A stretch of 58,777 nucleotides of DNA from Gammaproteobacteria bacterium (GTDB lineage: Bacteria; Pseudomonadota; Gammaproteobacteria; Steroidobacterales; PWYM01). The notes under the pieces were generated by a model, which was not told the DNA's origin, searched no databases, and saw nothing but the letters and a program-made list of their open reading frames with translations. The first letter of the stretch is position 1, and each line of letters starts with the position of its first letter. The stretch lies in assembly GCA_003567475.1 (NCBI GenBank), contig PWZL01000016.1, forward strand, positions 1 through 58,777, written 5' to 3'. Below are positions 43,831 through 52,235 of this stretch, piece after piece. Both the position numbers and the translations under genes were made by a program.

Positions 43831-44669
43831 CCCGCGGTCTCTCGCCGGCGCTGCGCGTGGCGATGATCGCCGTGTTCGTGTTCCTGTATGCACCGATGCT
43901 GCTGCTGGTGATTTACTCGTTCAACGAGTCCCGGCTGGTCACGGTCTGGGCGGGTTTTTCGACGCGCTGGTACGGCGAGCTGTTCCGCGATCGTCAGATG
44001 ATGTCGGCGTTGTGGGTCAGTCTGCGGGTGGCCAGCATGGCCGCCACCACGGCGGTGGTGCTCGGCACGCTCGCGGCGATCGCGCTGACGCGCCTGGGGC
44101 CGTTTCGCGGCCGCGGCGCCTTCGGCATGCTGGTGACGGCGCCACTGCTGATTCCGGAGGTGATCACCGGCCTGTCGCTGCTGCTGCTGTTCGTCGCCAT
44201 GGGTCAGCTGATCGGTTGGCCCGCCGAGCGTGGCATGCTGACCGTGTGGATCGCGCATGTGACCTTCGCCACGGCCTTTGTGACGGTGGTGGTGGCTGCG
44301 CGGCTGGCTCAGTTCGATCGCGCGCTCTACGAGGCGGCGCTGGATCTGGGGGCGACCCCTTTCAGGGCCTTCGCGCAGGTGGTGCTGCCGGTGATCGCGC
44401 CCGCGCTTGGCGCCGGCTGGCTGCTGGCCTTTACCTTGTCGCTGGACGATCTGGTGATCGCGAGTTTCACCTCCGGCCCGGGCGCCACGACCCTCCCGAT
44501 GGTGGTGTTTTCCAGCGTGCGGCTGGGCGTCAGTCCAAAGGTCAACGCCCTGGCAACGCTGCTGATGGCGTTCGTGCTGCTGGCGGCGCTGCTGAGCTGG
44601 TGGCTGATGCGTCGGCGCGCGTCCGCGGGGGCAGCGATGGTCTCCCCGGGCAACATGTCTCGCCGGTGA
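43827..44669 (+). CDS. potI: Polyamine ABC transporter, permease
   Basis: This 280-residue permease has six membrane segments, with PMLLLVIYSFNESR, an EAALDLGATPFRAFAQVVLPVI EAA loop, and LDDLVIASFTSGPGATTLPM, which is the PotI/PotC signature. It starts with ATG at 43827 overlapping the stop of potH. Last gene of the Pot operon; the next gene starts 56 bp later with its own ribosome-binding site and is probably separate. Confidence 0.93.
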   Translation: MTRGLSPALRVAMIAVFVFLYAPMLLLVIYSFNESRLVTVWAGFSTRWYGELFRDRQMMSALWVSLRVASMAATTAVVLGTLAAIALTRLGPFRGRGAFGMLVTAPLLIPEVITGLSLLLLFVAMGQLIGWPAERGMLTVWIAHVTFATAFVTVVVAARLAQFDRALYEAALDLGATPFRAFAQVVLPVIAPALGAGWLLAFTLSLDDLVIASFTSGPGATTLPMVVFSSVRLGVSPKVNALATLLMAFVLLAALLSWWLMRRRASAGAAMVSPGNMSRR

Positions 44670-44725
44670 TCTTCGGGTAGGCTTTGGCCAGCAAGAGTGA
44701 AGTGACCAGCCGAAGGAGCCTCGAC

Positions 44726-45862
44726 ATGCGATCTCTCTGGATTATCCTGCCCTCGTTTGCGGCGTTATTGCTCGCTGCATGCGCCAAGCCCACGTATGGG
44801 TACACCGTGGAAGTCCTCGCCGAAAGGCTGGATCGGCCCTGGGGCATGGCCTTCCTGCCCGATCGGGGCGACCTCATCATCACCCTGCGGGGTGGCCAGG
44901 TGGTGCTGTGGGATGCCGAGAACGGCATCACCGAGATCAGCGGTGCGCCTCGGGTGGTCAGTCAAGGCCAGGGGGGGCTGCTGGACGTGGCCGTGGGCCC
45001 GGATTTCGCCGAGCGCGGAGTCGTCTACCTGACCTGGGTCGATCGGGTCGAGGGCGGGACCACCACGCATGTCGGTCGTGCGCGGCTCGACCGCGCTGCC
45101 GGCGCACTGACGGACCTGGAAGTCCTGCATGCCGTCAGCCCCGGCATGGCCGGTGGGGGGCATTTCGGCTCGCGCATCGTCTTCAGTGACGGTCACCTGT
45201 TTGCCGGTTTCGGCGATCGCAACAGCAAGGAGTTCTCGGCAGACCACATCTCGCAGGACCTCAGCAGCGAGAATGGCTCGGTGATCCGCCTCACCCTGGA
45301 CGGCGAAATTCCGGCGGACAACCCCTTCGTCGGTCGTGACGGCGCGGCGGGCGCCCTCTGGTCGTATGGTCATCGGAACATCCAGGCGATGACCGTGCAT
45401 CCCGAGACGGGCGCCCTCTGGCTCGCCGAGCATGGCGAGGCCGGTGGCGATGAAGTCAACGTGGTCGAACGCGGCGGGAACTTCGGCTGGCCCCTGGCCA
45501 GCTTTGGCGTCAATTACCGCGACGGCAGCCGTTTCGCGCCGCCGCATCAGCCCGATGACGGTTTCGTGGCGCCGGTACACCATTGGCCGGCCGGGCGGAC
45601 GGCACACTTTCCGCCCTCAGGGATGGTGTTCTACACGGGCGAGGCCTTTCCAGACTGGCGCGGCCACCTGATGATCGGCAATCTTTACCACCGTTACCTT
45701 GGACTCTTTGCCGAGTCCGAGGGTGGACTCCGTGAGGTCGGGCGCCTGCTGGAGGGCGAGAACCTGCGGATCCGGGACGTCGCGATCGGTCCGGATGACG
45801 GATTCGTGTACGTGCTCGCCGACGGCCCGGGTGCGCCGCTGCTGCGACTCACGCCCGAGTAA
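44726..45862 (+). CDS. PQQ-dependent sugar dehydrogenase, lipoprotein
   Basis: This 378-residue beta-propeller protein of the soluble glucose/aldose dehydrogenase family (YliI-like) is anchored by a lipobox (LLLAAC). It shows RPWGMAFLPD, GGLLDVAVGPDF, GHFGSRIVF, and the calcium/PQQ-related WLAEHGEAGGDEVN, followed by GGNFGWP. It oxidises an aldose in the periplasm using pyrroloquinoline quinone. ATG at 44726 has AAGGAG upstream. There are no PQQ synthesis genes in the window, so the cofactor comes from elsewhere in the genome or outside. Confidence 0.9.
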   Translation: MRSLWIILPSFAALLLAACAKPTYGYTVEVLAERLDRPWGMAFLPDRGDLIITLRGGQVVLWDAENGITEISGAPRVVSQGQGGLLDVAVGPDFAERGVVYLTWVDRVEGGTTTHVGRARLDRAAGALTDLEVLHAVSPGMAGGGHFGSRIVFSDGHLFAGFGDRNSKEFSADHISQDLSSENGSVIRLTLDGEIPADNPFVGRDGAAGALWSYGHRNIQAMTVHPETGALWLAEHGEAGGDEVNVVERGGNFGWPLASFGVNYRDGSRFAPPHQPDDGFVAPVHHWPAGRTAHFPPSGMVFYTGEAFPDWRGHLMIGNLYHRYLGLFAESEGGLREVGRLLEGENLRIRDVAIGPDDGFVYVLADGPGAPLLRLTPE

Positions 45863-45920
45863 GGTCGCGCTGCTGGCGGACGATATCCCGCCAGGGCAGT
45901 TCTCAGGCGCGACCAGGCGG

Positions 45921-46787
45921 TCAGCTCGTCAGCCGGCCGAACTGCCCGCTGTTGAAATCGGCTATGGCCTGACGGATCTCCGCTTGGGTATTCATGACGA
46001 ACGGTCCGTAACCGACGACGGGCTCGTCAATCGGCTCCCCGGTCAGCACGAGGACGCTGGCGTCTGTGTCGGCCTCCAGGACGGCCCCCTGCCCGGCGGG
46101 TTCAAGCAGGGCGAACTGCGCCTCGCGCAGGGACTGCTGGCCGTTGAGACGCAGCGTCCCCTTGAGCACCACCAGCAGTCCGTTCCAGCCCTCTGGCAAC
46201 GGCAGCTCAAGGGCATGTCCCTGGTGCAGCCTCAGGTCCCACACGCCCATCGGGGTGTGTGTTCGCGCCGGCCCCTGCAGGCCGGCGTACTCGCCTGCGA
46301 TCACGCGCAGATGTCCACCGGCTTCCGGGAGGGTGACCACCGGGATCGCTTGCGCAAGCAGAGTCTGATAACCGGGTTCTGACAGCTTGGCGCGGGCCGG
46401 CAGATTGACCCAGAGCTGCACCATTTCCAGGGTTCCTCCCCTCCGGGTGAAGGCCTCGGAATGGAACTCGTGGTGCTGGATGCCGGCTGCGGCCGTCATC
46501 CACTGCACGTCGCCCGGACCGATCAGCCCGCCAGCGCCGGTCGTGTCGAGGTGCTCGATCTCGCCCTGGTAGACGAGGGTGACCGTCTCGAACCCGCGAT
46601 GGGGGTGTTCTCCCACACCGCGCGGGTGATCGGCTGGCATGAACTCGGCCGGGCCCGCGTAGTCGAGCAGCAGGAACGGACTCACGTGCGCACCATGGCT
46701 GTGATACGAGAACAGCGATCGCACGGGGAAGCCGTCACCGACCCAGTGGCCGGCCGGTGCACTGTAGACACCCAGGATTTTTTTCAT
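45921..46787 (-). CDS. Pirin family protein
   Basis: This is a 288-residue bicupin of the pirin family. The metal-binding motif HPHRGFETVT with TGAGGLIGPGDVQWMTAAAG-like block and HHEFHS provides the expected His/Glu ligands. Bacterial pirins are quercetinase-like dioxygenases or redox regulators. It diverges from a LysR regulator 113 bp away, which is a common arrangement and suggests that LysR controls it. The tail after residue 250 (AEIRQAIADFNSGQFG) is typical of the family. Confidence 0.93.
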   Translation of the reverse strand: MKKILGVYSAPAGHWVGDGFPVRSLFSYHSHGAHVSPFLLLDYAGPAEFMPADHPRGVGEHPHRGFETVTLVYQGEIEHLDTTGAGGLIGPGDVQWMTAAAGIQHHEFHSEAFTRRGGTLEMVQLWVNLPARAKLSEPGYQTLLAQAIPVVTLPEAGGHLRVIAGEYAGLQGPARTHTPMGVWDLRLHQGHALELPLPEGWNGLLVVLKGTLRLNGQQSLREAQFALLEPAGQGAVLEADTDASVLVLTGEPIDEPVVGYGPFVMNTQAEIRQAIADFNSGQFGRLTS

Positions 46788-46831
46788 GACTGCTGCCCTT
46801 TACCGCCTAGTTTGACCTAGATTAAGTATCC

Positions 46832-46845
46832 CAATGATTTCATTG
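46832..46845. promoter_or_regulatory. Inverted repeat in the pirin/LysR divergent promoter region
   Basis: CAATGATTTCATTG is a 6+2+6 inverted repeat between the two divergent starts, in an AT-rich region that also holds TTTGAGACAATTAAGG next to the LysR start. It may be the LysR-type operator (a T-N11-A pattern is also possible). It is unlike the AAACAGTCATGACTGTTT element. Confidence 0.4.
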
Positions 46846-46900
46846 AGGGTGTAGTCCGCTAAAATCAAACAGATCGTTCTATTTTTGAGACAATTAAGGC

Positions 46901-47809
46901 ATGCAGGATCTGAATGAGCTGTATTTTTTCGTGCAAGTGGTCGATCACGGCGGCTTCGCGGCGGCCGGCCGAGCGCTCGGGATCCCGAAGTCACGCCTGT
47001 CGCGGCGGATTGCCGCTCTGGAGGCCCGTCTCGGCGTCCGACTGCTCCAGCGCACGACGCGGCGTCTGGCAGTCACGGAACTCGGCCAGGCGTACTACAC
47101 CCACTGCAAGGCCATGCTGGTGCAGGCCGAGGCTGCGCAGGAGGCCATCGACCGCAGCCGCGCCGAGCCCTCAGGGGTAGTGCGCATCACCTGCCCGGTG
47201 ATGCTGCTGGAGGCCACGGTCGGAGAGATGCTGGGCGAATTCCTCGCGCTGTATCCGCAGGTCGAGCTGCACCTTGAGGCCACCAACCGCCGGATCGACG
47301 TGGTGGGGGAGGGCGTGGATATCGCGATCCGGGTCCGACCGCCGCCTCTGGAGGACAGCGAGATGGTGCTTCGGGTGCTGGGCGAGCGGGCACAATGCCT
47401 GGTGGCCAGCCCTGCATTGCTGGCAGCTCGGGGCACCCCCACTGTCCCGGCGGATCTGACCCGTTATCCCAGCCTGGTGCTGGGGACGCCGCAGCAGCAC
47501 GCCCGCTGGACACTGATCAGCCAGGACGGTGCGGTGGCGGAGATCGCGCACCATCCGCGCCTGGTCACGCGCAGCATGATGGCATTGAGGGCGACGGCGA
47601 TCGCGGGTGTCGGGATCGTACAGCTGCCCACCATGATCCTCGCCGAGCCGCTCGCGCGCGGCGAACTGCGGCGGGTGCTGCCCGGCTGGGCGCCCCGCCC
47701 CGAGATCATCCACGCGGTGTTCGCCTCACGCCGGGGGCTGTTGCCCTCGGTGCGGGCACTGGTGGATCACCTCGCCGCGCGATTCACTGCCCTAGAACTT
47801 TCCGCCTGA
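46901..47809 (+). CDS. LysR-family transcriptional regulator
   Basis: This is a 302-residue LysR-type regulator. The winged HTH is at residues 1-60 (FFVQVVDHGGFAAAGRALG, KSRLSRRIAALEARLG) and the effector-binding domain from about 90 on (VVRITCPVMLLEATVG). It belongs to the group common beside pirin or quinone-related genes. Divergence from pirin with a shared AT-rich region suggests control of pirin and itself. The effector is not predictable, though a redox or quinone-like signal would be typical. Confidence 0.93.
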   Translation: MQDLNELYFFVQVVDHGGFAAAGRALGIPKSRLSRRIAALEARLGVRLLQRTTRRLAVTELGQAYYTHCKAMLVQAEAAQEAIDRSRAEPSGVVRITCPVMLLEATVGEMLGEFLALYPQVELHLEATNRRIDVVGEGVDIAIRVRPPPLEDSEMVLRVLGERAQCLVASPALLAARGTPTVPADLTRYPSLVLGTPQQHARWTLISQDGAVAEIAHHPRLVTRSMMALRATAIAGVGIVQLPTMILAEPLARGELRRVLPGWAPRPEIIHAVFASRRGLLPSVRALVDHLAARFTALELSA

Positions 47810-47843
47810 ACAGACAAAGGATCGTGAGTGCGCGCACGACCCA

Positions 47844-49814
47844 TCAGCGCCCGGCCTGGCGAGCCGTCGTTGCCACAGAGCCCGCGTCGCGGCTTGCGGT
47901 CTCTGCGGGGGCGAATCGCAGGAACACGTTGCCGGGCAGATGGTAATAGATGCCGTAGCCCGAGTTGACATACAGCGCGCCATTGACGATCACCGGCCCC
48001 GGGCCGCCGAACGAACCGCCATGGGCCGTTGCACCTGAAACGGTCGTGAATTCGCGCAGGGCATCGAACTGCCAGAGTACCTCGCCGGTGTCACGCGCGT
48101 GAATGCGCAGGGTACCGTCCATGGCGCCGGCCGCGACCGCACCCGGGAAGGCGTAGATGGCCGCGGAGATCCCCGGATCACAGTAGGCCTTGCCCTCGCA
48201 GCGGTCTTCATACTCGTAGTGCCAGCGCACTTCGCCGCTGGCGACATCCACTGCGAACAGCCCCGGGCGATCCGGGTGCTCGTACGTCAGGCCATCATCC
48301 ATGTCGGAGATCGGCACGTAGAGCAGGTCGCCATCGTTGGCCATGCCAAAGTGAATGCCGCCCTGGATGCCGCCGCGACCGAGCTTGTGGAACCACTTCA
48401 CGCGCCCGGTATCCGGGTCCAGCGCCCAGACATCGCCGGATTTCTGGCCAGCGAGTACAGTGCTGCCGTCAGCCGAGAGCAGGGTGCCGGCGCCGAAGTC
48501 GAGGTCCGGGCCGTTCTCCTCCGGACAGTTCGGGCCGGGATCGCCGCCGTAGTAGTCGTAGCAGCCCATGTTCCAGGCATCGCCGGCCAGTGCCTGGAAG
48601 ACCCAGCGCTGTTCGCCGGTCTCGAGATCGAAGGCGATGATGGCATTGCTGTGCCCGTCGGCCGGAGAGGAGTAGTTCTGGCCGGTGCCGATGTAGAGCT
48701 GGCCGCGCGCCGGGTCGATGGTGGGGGCATTCCAGACCGGTGCACCGCTGGGCCCGTAGATGGTCGTGCCTGCCGTGGTCACGCCGAATTCGGCCGGCGG
48801 CTCTGGAATGGTATAGCCCTTCCACAGCGGTTGCCCGGTGGCGGCGTCCAGTGCGACCACGGCGCCGCGGAACGTGCAGCAGGCGTAGTCGGGATCGGCG
48901 GCAGCGGTCACCTCGAGTGAGGAGACCGGGGCGTAGACCCGCCCGTCGTGATACACCGGTGAGCCTGTGGCCGTGGCGTTGGCATGATCATCGAGACGGG
49001 TCACCCAGAGCAGCTCGCCGGTCTGCAGATCCACGGCATACACCCGCGCCTGGAAGTCGCCGAAGAAACCGACCGGGCGCGCCGACTCGTCGCCGGCCTC
49101 CCATGGGCTGATGCTGACCGCCGTGCGCACCTCGGCGCTCGCCCGGAAGCTCCAGCGCAGGCAGCCGGTCTGTTCCTCCAGCGCGTACACCGTGCCGTCC
49201 TGGCTACCGAGGTACACGGCACCGCCGGCCACGGCGGGTTGCGAGCGCGCCCGGTTGGCATTGGGCAGGGCGAACGCCCAGCTCAGTTCGAGCTGCGGCG
49301 CGTCCTCGGCCGTGAGACCGGCATGCTCGGCAGGCGAGAACCGTGAGTTGAACGGGTCGACGCCGCCCCAGCCGCGCTGGCTGGGTGGCTGGGAGAAATC
49401 GAAGGCCATCTGCGCGGCGGCACAGCTCGGCGGAGCCGGGTAGCGGGATTCGGCGCCCAGGGGGATCTCGAGGGCCAGATAATCGGTCACCGCGATCTTC
49501 TGCGCTTCAGTGAGCATCGCCGCCTGCTGGCGCATGACCCCATCAGTCAGCGAGGCGTAGATCACGTCGCCGGCCATCAGGTTGAGAAACTCCCGGTGCG
49601 GCGAGCGCGCGACCCCGCCCTCATGGCAACCGGCACAGAACTGCTGGTAGATGCCGGCGCCGTCGATGTCCGTCACCGGCGCTGTGGCCAGGGCCAGTGC
49701 GGCTGCCGGCTCGCCCGCGGCCGGTGATGTGTCGGTCGGGCTGCCGCAGGCCCCCAGTGCCACTGTCGCTGTCAGCGTGACCGCGGCAATGCCGCTCAGG
49801 CTGGTGCGTTGCAT
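47844..49814 (-). CDS. PQQ-binding beta-propeller/cytochrome c dehydrogenase, lipoprotein
   Basis: This 656-residue exported protein has a lipobox (LGAC, Cys23), an N-terminal cytochrome c domain with heme motif CAGCH (residues 60-64), and a PQQ-type beta-propeller with repeated W-containing strands such as LYIGTGQNY, AGQKSGDVWALDPDTG and GYGIYYHLPGN. The layout matches polyvinyl-alcohol dehydrogenase (cytochrome) and other PQQ alcohol dehydrogenases. It would oxidise an alcohol in the periplasm and pass electrons to the respiratory chain. It is the last gene of an SDR-Rieske-dehydrogenase operon, 50 bp after the Rieske gene. Confidence 0.88.
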   Translation of the reverse strand: MQRTSLSGIAAVTLTATVALGACGSPTDTSPAAGEPAAALALATAPVTDIDGAGIYQQFCAGCHEGGVARSPHREFLNLMAGDVIYASLTDGVMRQQAAMLTEAQKIAVTDYLALEIPLGAESRYPAPPSCAAAQMAFDFSQPPSQRGWGGVDPFNSRFSPAEHAGLTAEDAPQLELSWAFALPNANRARSQPAVAGGAVYLGSQDGTVYALEEQTGCLRWSFRASAEVRTAVSISPWEAGDESARPVGFFGDFQARVYAVDLQTGELLWVTRLDDHANATATGSPVYHDGRVYAPVSSLEVTAAADPDYACCTFRGAVVALDAATGQPLWKGYTIPEPPAEFGVTTAGTTIYGPSGAPVWNAPTIDPARGQLYIGTGQNYSSPADGHSNAIIAFDLETGEQRWVFQALAGDAWNMGCYDYYGGDPGPNCPEENGPDLDFGAGTLLSADGSTVLAGQKSGDVWALDPDTGRVKWFHKLGRGGIQGGIHFGMANDGDLLYVPISDMDDGLTYEHPDRPGLFAVDVASGEVRWHYEYEDRCEGKAYCDPGISAAIYAFPGAVAAGAMDGTLRIHARDTGEVLWQFDALREFTTVSGATAHGGSFGGPGPVIVNGALYVNSGYGIYYHLPGNVFLRFAPAETASRDAGSVATTARQAGR

Positions 49815-49864
49815 GCCATCCCCCCAGAGAAAGCGTCGGCGACCGGCAGGCCGCGCGACTGTGA

Positions 49865-51244
49865 TCAGAAGGCCGAGTCGGCGGGTTTGCCTCCCGGGCC
49901 GAAAATGTAATCGTCGATGACCTTGTGAAAATGCCGGATGCGCAGTTCCTGCTTGCCGAGCCACAGGCCGCGAAACCCTGCCGAGTGCATCCCCTGCTGT
50001 ACGCCGGGCAGGTTGTGGGCATCCTGGTCCAGGACCAGACCGATCGATTTGTCGCCGTGCGGATAGGTGGCGTGCTCAGGGCGCTCGGGCCACTCACCAC
50101 CCTCCGGGATCAGCTCGTAGGTCTGTACGTCGAAGAGCATCTTGTCCGGGTCGGTGGGATGCGGGCGCTGGCGGAACAGCATCAGGTCATCGGCATGGAT
50201 GTTCAGCGTGACGTTCGGGAAAATCATGTAGTGGTAGTCGTCGGTCAGCTGGTCATCGTTCAGGCGCGAATAGTCCTTGCCCTGGGCCACCCCGTGCTTG
50301 CGCTTGAACTTCTGGATGTTCACGCGCAGATCCTTGATCTTGCCGTCATAGTCGGCCGGATCCATGCCGGCCTCCAGCATGATGTGCTTGATGGCGGGTG
50401 GGATGTCCGGCGGCAGCTTGACCCGGGGGCTGATGGTCGCGAAAGGGATCAGGTAGCGGTTATGGCGCGCGTAGCAGTCGATCTGGATGTTGTAGTCGTC
50501 GAGATACCAGAGCAGCTGCGGATGAATGCCCTGCACGTGGTAGCTCTCGTTGAAGGCGTCCACGGAGGCCTTCCAGTTGCAGTTCCACTCGATCGTGACA
50601 TCACGCGTCAGGGCCATGCGCGAGAAGTTGTAGGCCCCCAGATGGGCGGGGATCGGGTCGAGGAACTCCAGCAGCGGCTCGACTTCCGGGTTGAGGCTGA
50701 ACCATACGAAGCTGCCCCAGCTGTCGCAGGGGATCTCGGTCAGGCCGTTGCAGGGAGACCCCTGCGGGAAGGTGTCGACATCGGGGATATTCTCGAAGCT
50801 GCCGTCGAGCCGGTATTCCCAGTGGTGATAGGAACATTTGAAGGTCGTGGCGCTGCCGTAGCCTGGTGATCGCAGGCGATTGCCGCGGTGCTGGCAGACG
50901 TTGTAGAACGCCCGCACGCCGCCATCGGGCTGGCGCACGATGAGCACGGATTCCCGGCCGATCTCGGTGCAGGCGTAATCCCCCGCTTCGGGGATATCGT
51001 CTTCCCGGCAACCGAGCAGCCAGACCTTGCGCCAGATGTGCTCCCATTCCAGGCGCATGAACTCGGCGCTGGTATAGCGCGAAGCGGGGATGACCTCGGT
51101 GCCCAGGTTCGGATCCGGGGCTTTCTCCGCCGGCGTTTCCGGACTGTCCTCCGGGTTCACACGCGGCACCTTGACATCGCGAACCGTGTCCAGCTTCGCG
51201 TAGGAACGGACGAAACTGGCCTCGACCTTGTCCAGCTTGTTCAT
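49865..51244 (-). CDS. Rieske non-heme iron oxygenase, alpha subunit
   Basis: This 459-residue oxygenase has Rieske ligands Cys117, His119, Cys137 and His140 (CQHRGNR ... CSYHHW) and catalytic iron ligands Asp229, His236 and His241 (DAFNESYHVQGIH). It is a clear paralogue of the oxygenase at 2838: both start with a long acidic N-terminal arm, share YNVCPHRG/YNVCQHRG-like sites and end in LDQDA and RIRHFHK. No beta subunit is adjacent. It lies 43 bp downstream of an SDR and is led by operator copy E, so it belongs to the putative regulon. Substrate unknown. Confidence 0.93.
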   Translation of the reverse strand: MNKLDKVEASFVRSYAKLDTVRDVKVPRVNPEDSPETPAEKAPDPNLGTEVIPASRYTSAEFMRLEWEHIWRKVWLLGCREDDIPEAGDYACTEIGRESVLIVRQPDGGVRAFYNVCQHRGNRLRSPGYGSATTFKCSYHHWEYRLDGSFENIPDVDTFPQGSPCNGLTEIPCDSWGSFVWFSLNPEVEPLLEFLDPIPAHLGAYNFSRMALTRDVTIEWNCNWKASVDAFNESYHVQGIHPQLLWYLDDYNIQIDCYARHNRYLIPFATISPRVKLPPDIPPAIKHIMLEAGMDPADYDGKIKDLRVNIQKFKRKHGVAQGKDYSRLNDDQLTDDYHYMIFPNVTLNIHADDLMLFRQRPHPTDPDKMLFDVQTYELIPEGGEWPERPEHATYPHGDKSIGLVLDQDAHNLPGVQQGMHSAGFRGLWLGKQELRIRHFHKVIDDYIFGPGGKPADSAF

Positions 51245-51287
51245 AGGGTTCGGCCTCGCTTGACGGCGGTCGGCGAGCGCGGACGGC

Positions 51288-52049
51288 TCAGTACTGCACC
51301 CGGTTGGTGAAGCCTAAATCCGCCACGATGTTGGCCCCCTGCAGGACGCTGCCCGCGGGGCTGGCCGCAAAGGCGACCACCCGGGCGATCTCCTCCGGTG
51401 TCGCCATGCGCCCGGCGGGGATCTGCTTCAAGGTCGCCTTGTAGAACTCCGGCATCGTGCCCTCGATCATCTCCCAGGCGCCGCCTTCGAAATACACCGG
51501 CCCCGGTGAGACCGCGTTGACGCGGATGCCTTTCTTGGCGACGAACAGCGCGAGCTGCTTGCTGTAATTCAGCAGGGCCGCTTTCATGGCGTTATAGGCC
51601 ATCGGACCGGCAAAGAATTCAACCGCGTTGGTGGAGCTGATGATCACTACGGCGGCCGCCTCGGACTGCTCGAGCTGCGGCATGAGCGTCTCCACGCCGC
51701 GCACGGTGCCCAGGATGTCGATCTCGAAGCACTTCCACCAGTTCTTCTCGGAGTCCATGCCACCGCCGCCGCTGACATTGGGCACGAAAATGTCGACCCC
51801 ACCGAGAGCCTCGGCCGTCTCCGTGAGCCAGACCTTGTAGGCATCGCCGTCGCGCACGTTGACCGCGGCGCCGACGGCGTTCACGCCTTTGGCCTTGAGT
51901 GCCGCGACGGTTTCAGCCACCTCGTCCTCATCGCGTGAGCAGACGCCGACATCCACGCCTTCGTCGGCCAGCAGGTCGACGATCCGACGGCCGATCCCCT
52001 TGGTCGAGCCGGTGACGATGGCCTTCTTGCCCTTGAGTCCGAGATCCAT
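51288..52049 (-). CDS. SDR-family oxidoreductase
   Basis: This is a 253-residue short-chain dehydrogenase. It has the cofactor motif TGSTKGIG, the catalytic Ser in IISSTNAVEF, and the YxxxK pair in AYNAMKAAL. The active site is complete, so it should oxidise or reduce an alcohol or ketone with NAD(P). The start at 52049 has GGGGGAG upstream. It is the first gene of the operon with the Rieske oxygenase and PQQ dehydrogenase, behind a TATACT promoter and operator E. Confidence 0.93.
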   Translation of the reverse strand: MDLGLKGKKAIVTGSTKGIGRRIVDLLADEGVDVGVCSRDEDEVAETVAALKAKGVNAVGAAVNVRDGDAYKVWLTETAEALGGVDIFVPNVSGGGGMDSEKNWWKCFEIDILGTVRGVETLMPQLEQSEAAAVVIISSTNAVEFFAGPMAYNAMKAALLNYSKQLALFVAKKGIRVNAVSPGPVYFEGGAWEMIEGTMPEFYKATLKQIPAGRMATPEEIARVVAFAASPAGSVLQGANIVADLGFTNRVQY

Positions 52050-52145
52050 GCGCGTGCTCCCCCTGTTGATTGCTGCCGGCGGCGCGCTGTCGGCCACCGC
52101 GTGACACTGGTATCTTCCGGCGACACCGCGGCCGCCATGGGTTCG

Positions 52146-52151
52146 AGTATA
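52146..52151 (-). promoter_or_regulatory. -10 element (TATACT) of the SDR-Rieske-PQQ operon
   Basis: TATACT on the minus strand, exactly 20 bp beyond operator copy E and 97 bp before the SDR start, in the same geometry as the element at 12771-12776. Confidence 0.5.
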
Positions 52152-52171
52152 CTCTGCCGGCGGAGGTGGAC

Positions 52172-52189
52172 AAACAATCTTGACTGTTT
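52172..52189. promoter_or_regulatory. Operator copy E (recurrent 18-bp palindrome)
   Basis: AAACAATCTTGACTGTTT matches the consensus at 16 of 18 positions. It lies between the minus-strand SDR-Rieske-PQQ operon and the plus-strand ferredoxin. Downstream of it, on the ferredoxin side, only a weak GCTATC hexamer is visible. Confidence 0.7.
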
Positions 52190-52235
52190 TTTATGCATCA
52201 ACGGCCGCGGAGCTATCCCGGGAGGCGACAAGTCG

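Noticed and set aside
46855-46880. AAACAGATCGTTCTATTT upstream of the LysR gene as a sixth operator copy
   Set aside because: Only about 11 of 18 positions match the consensus and the right half-site is lost; it is better explained by the AT-rich LysR promoter.
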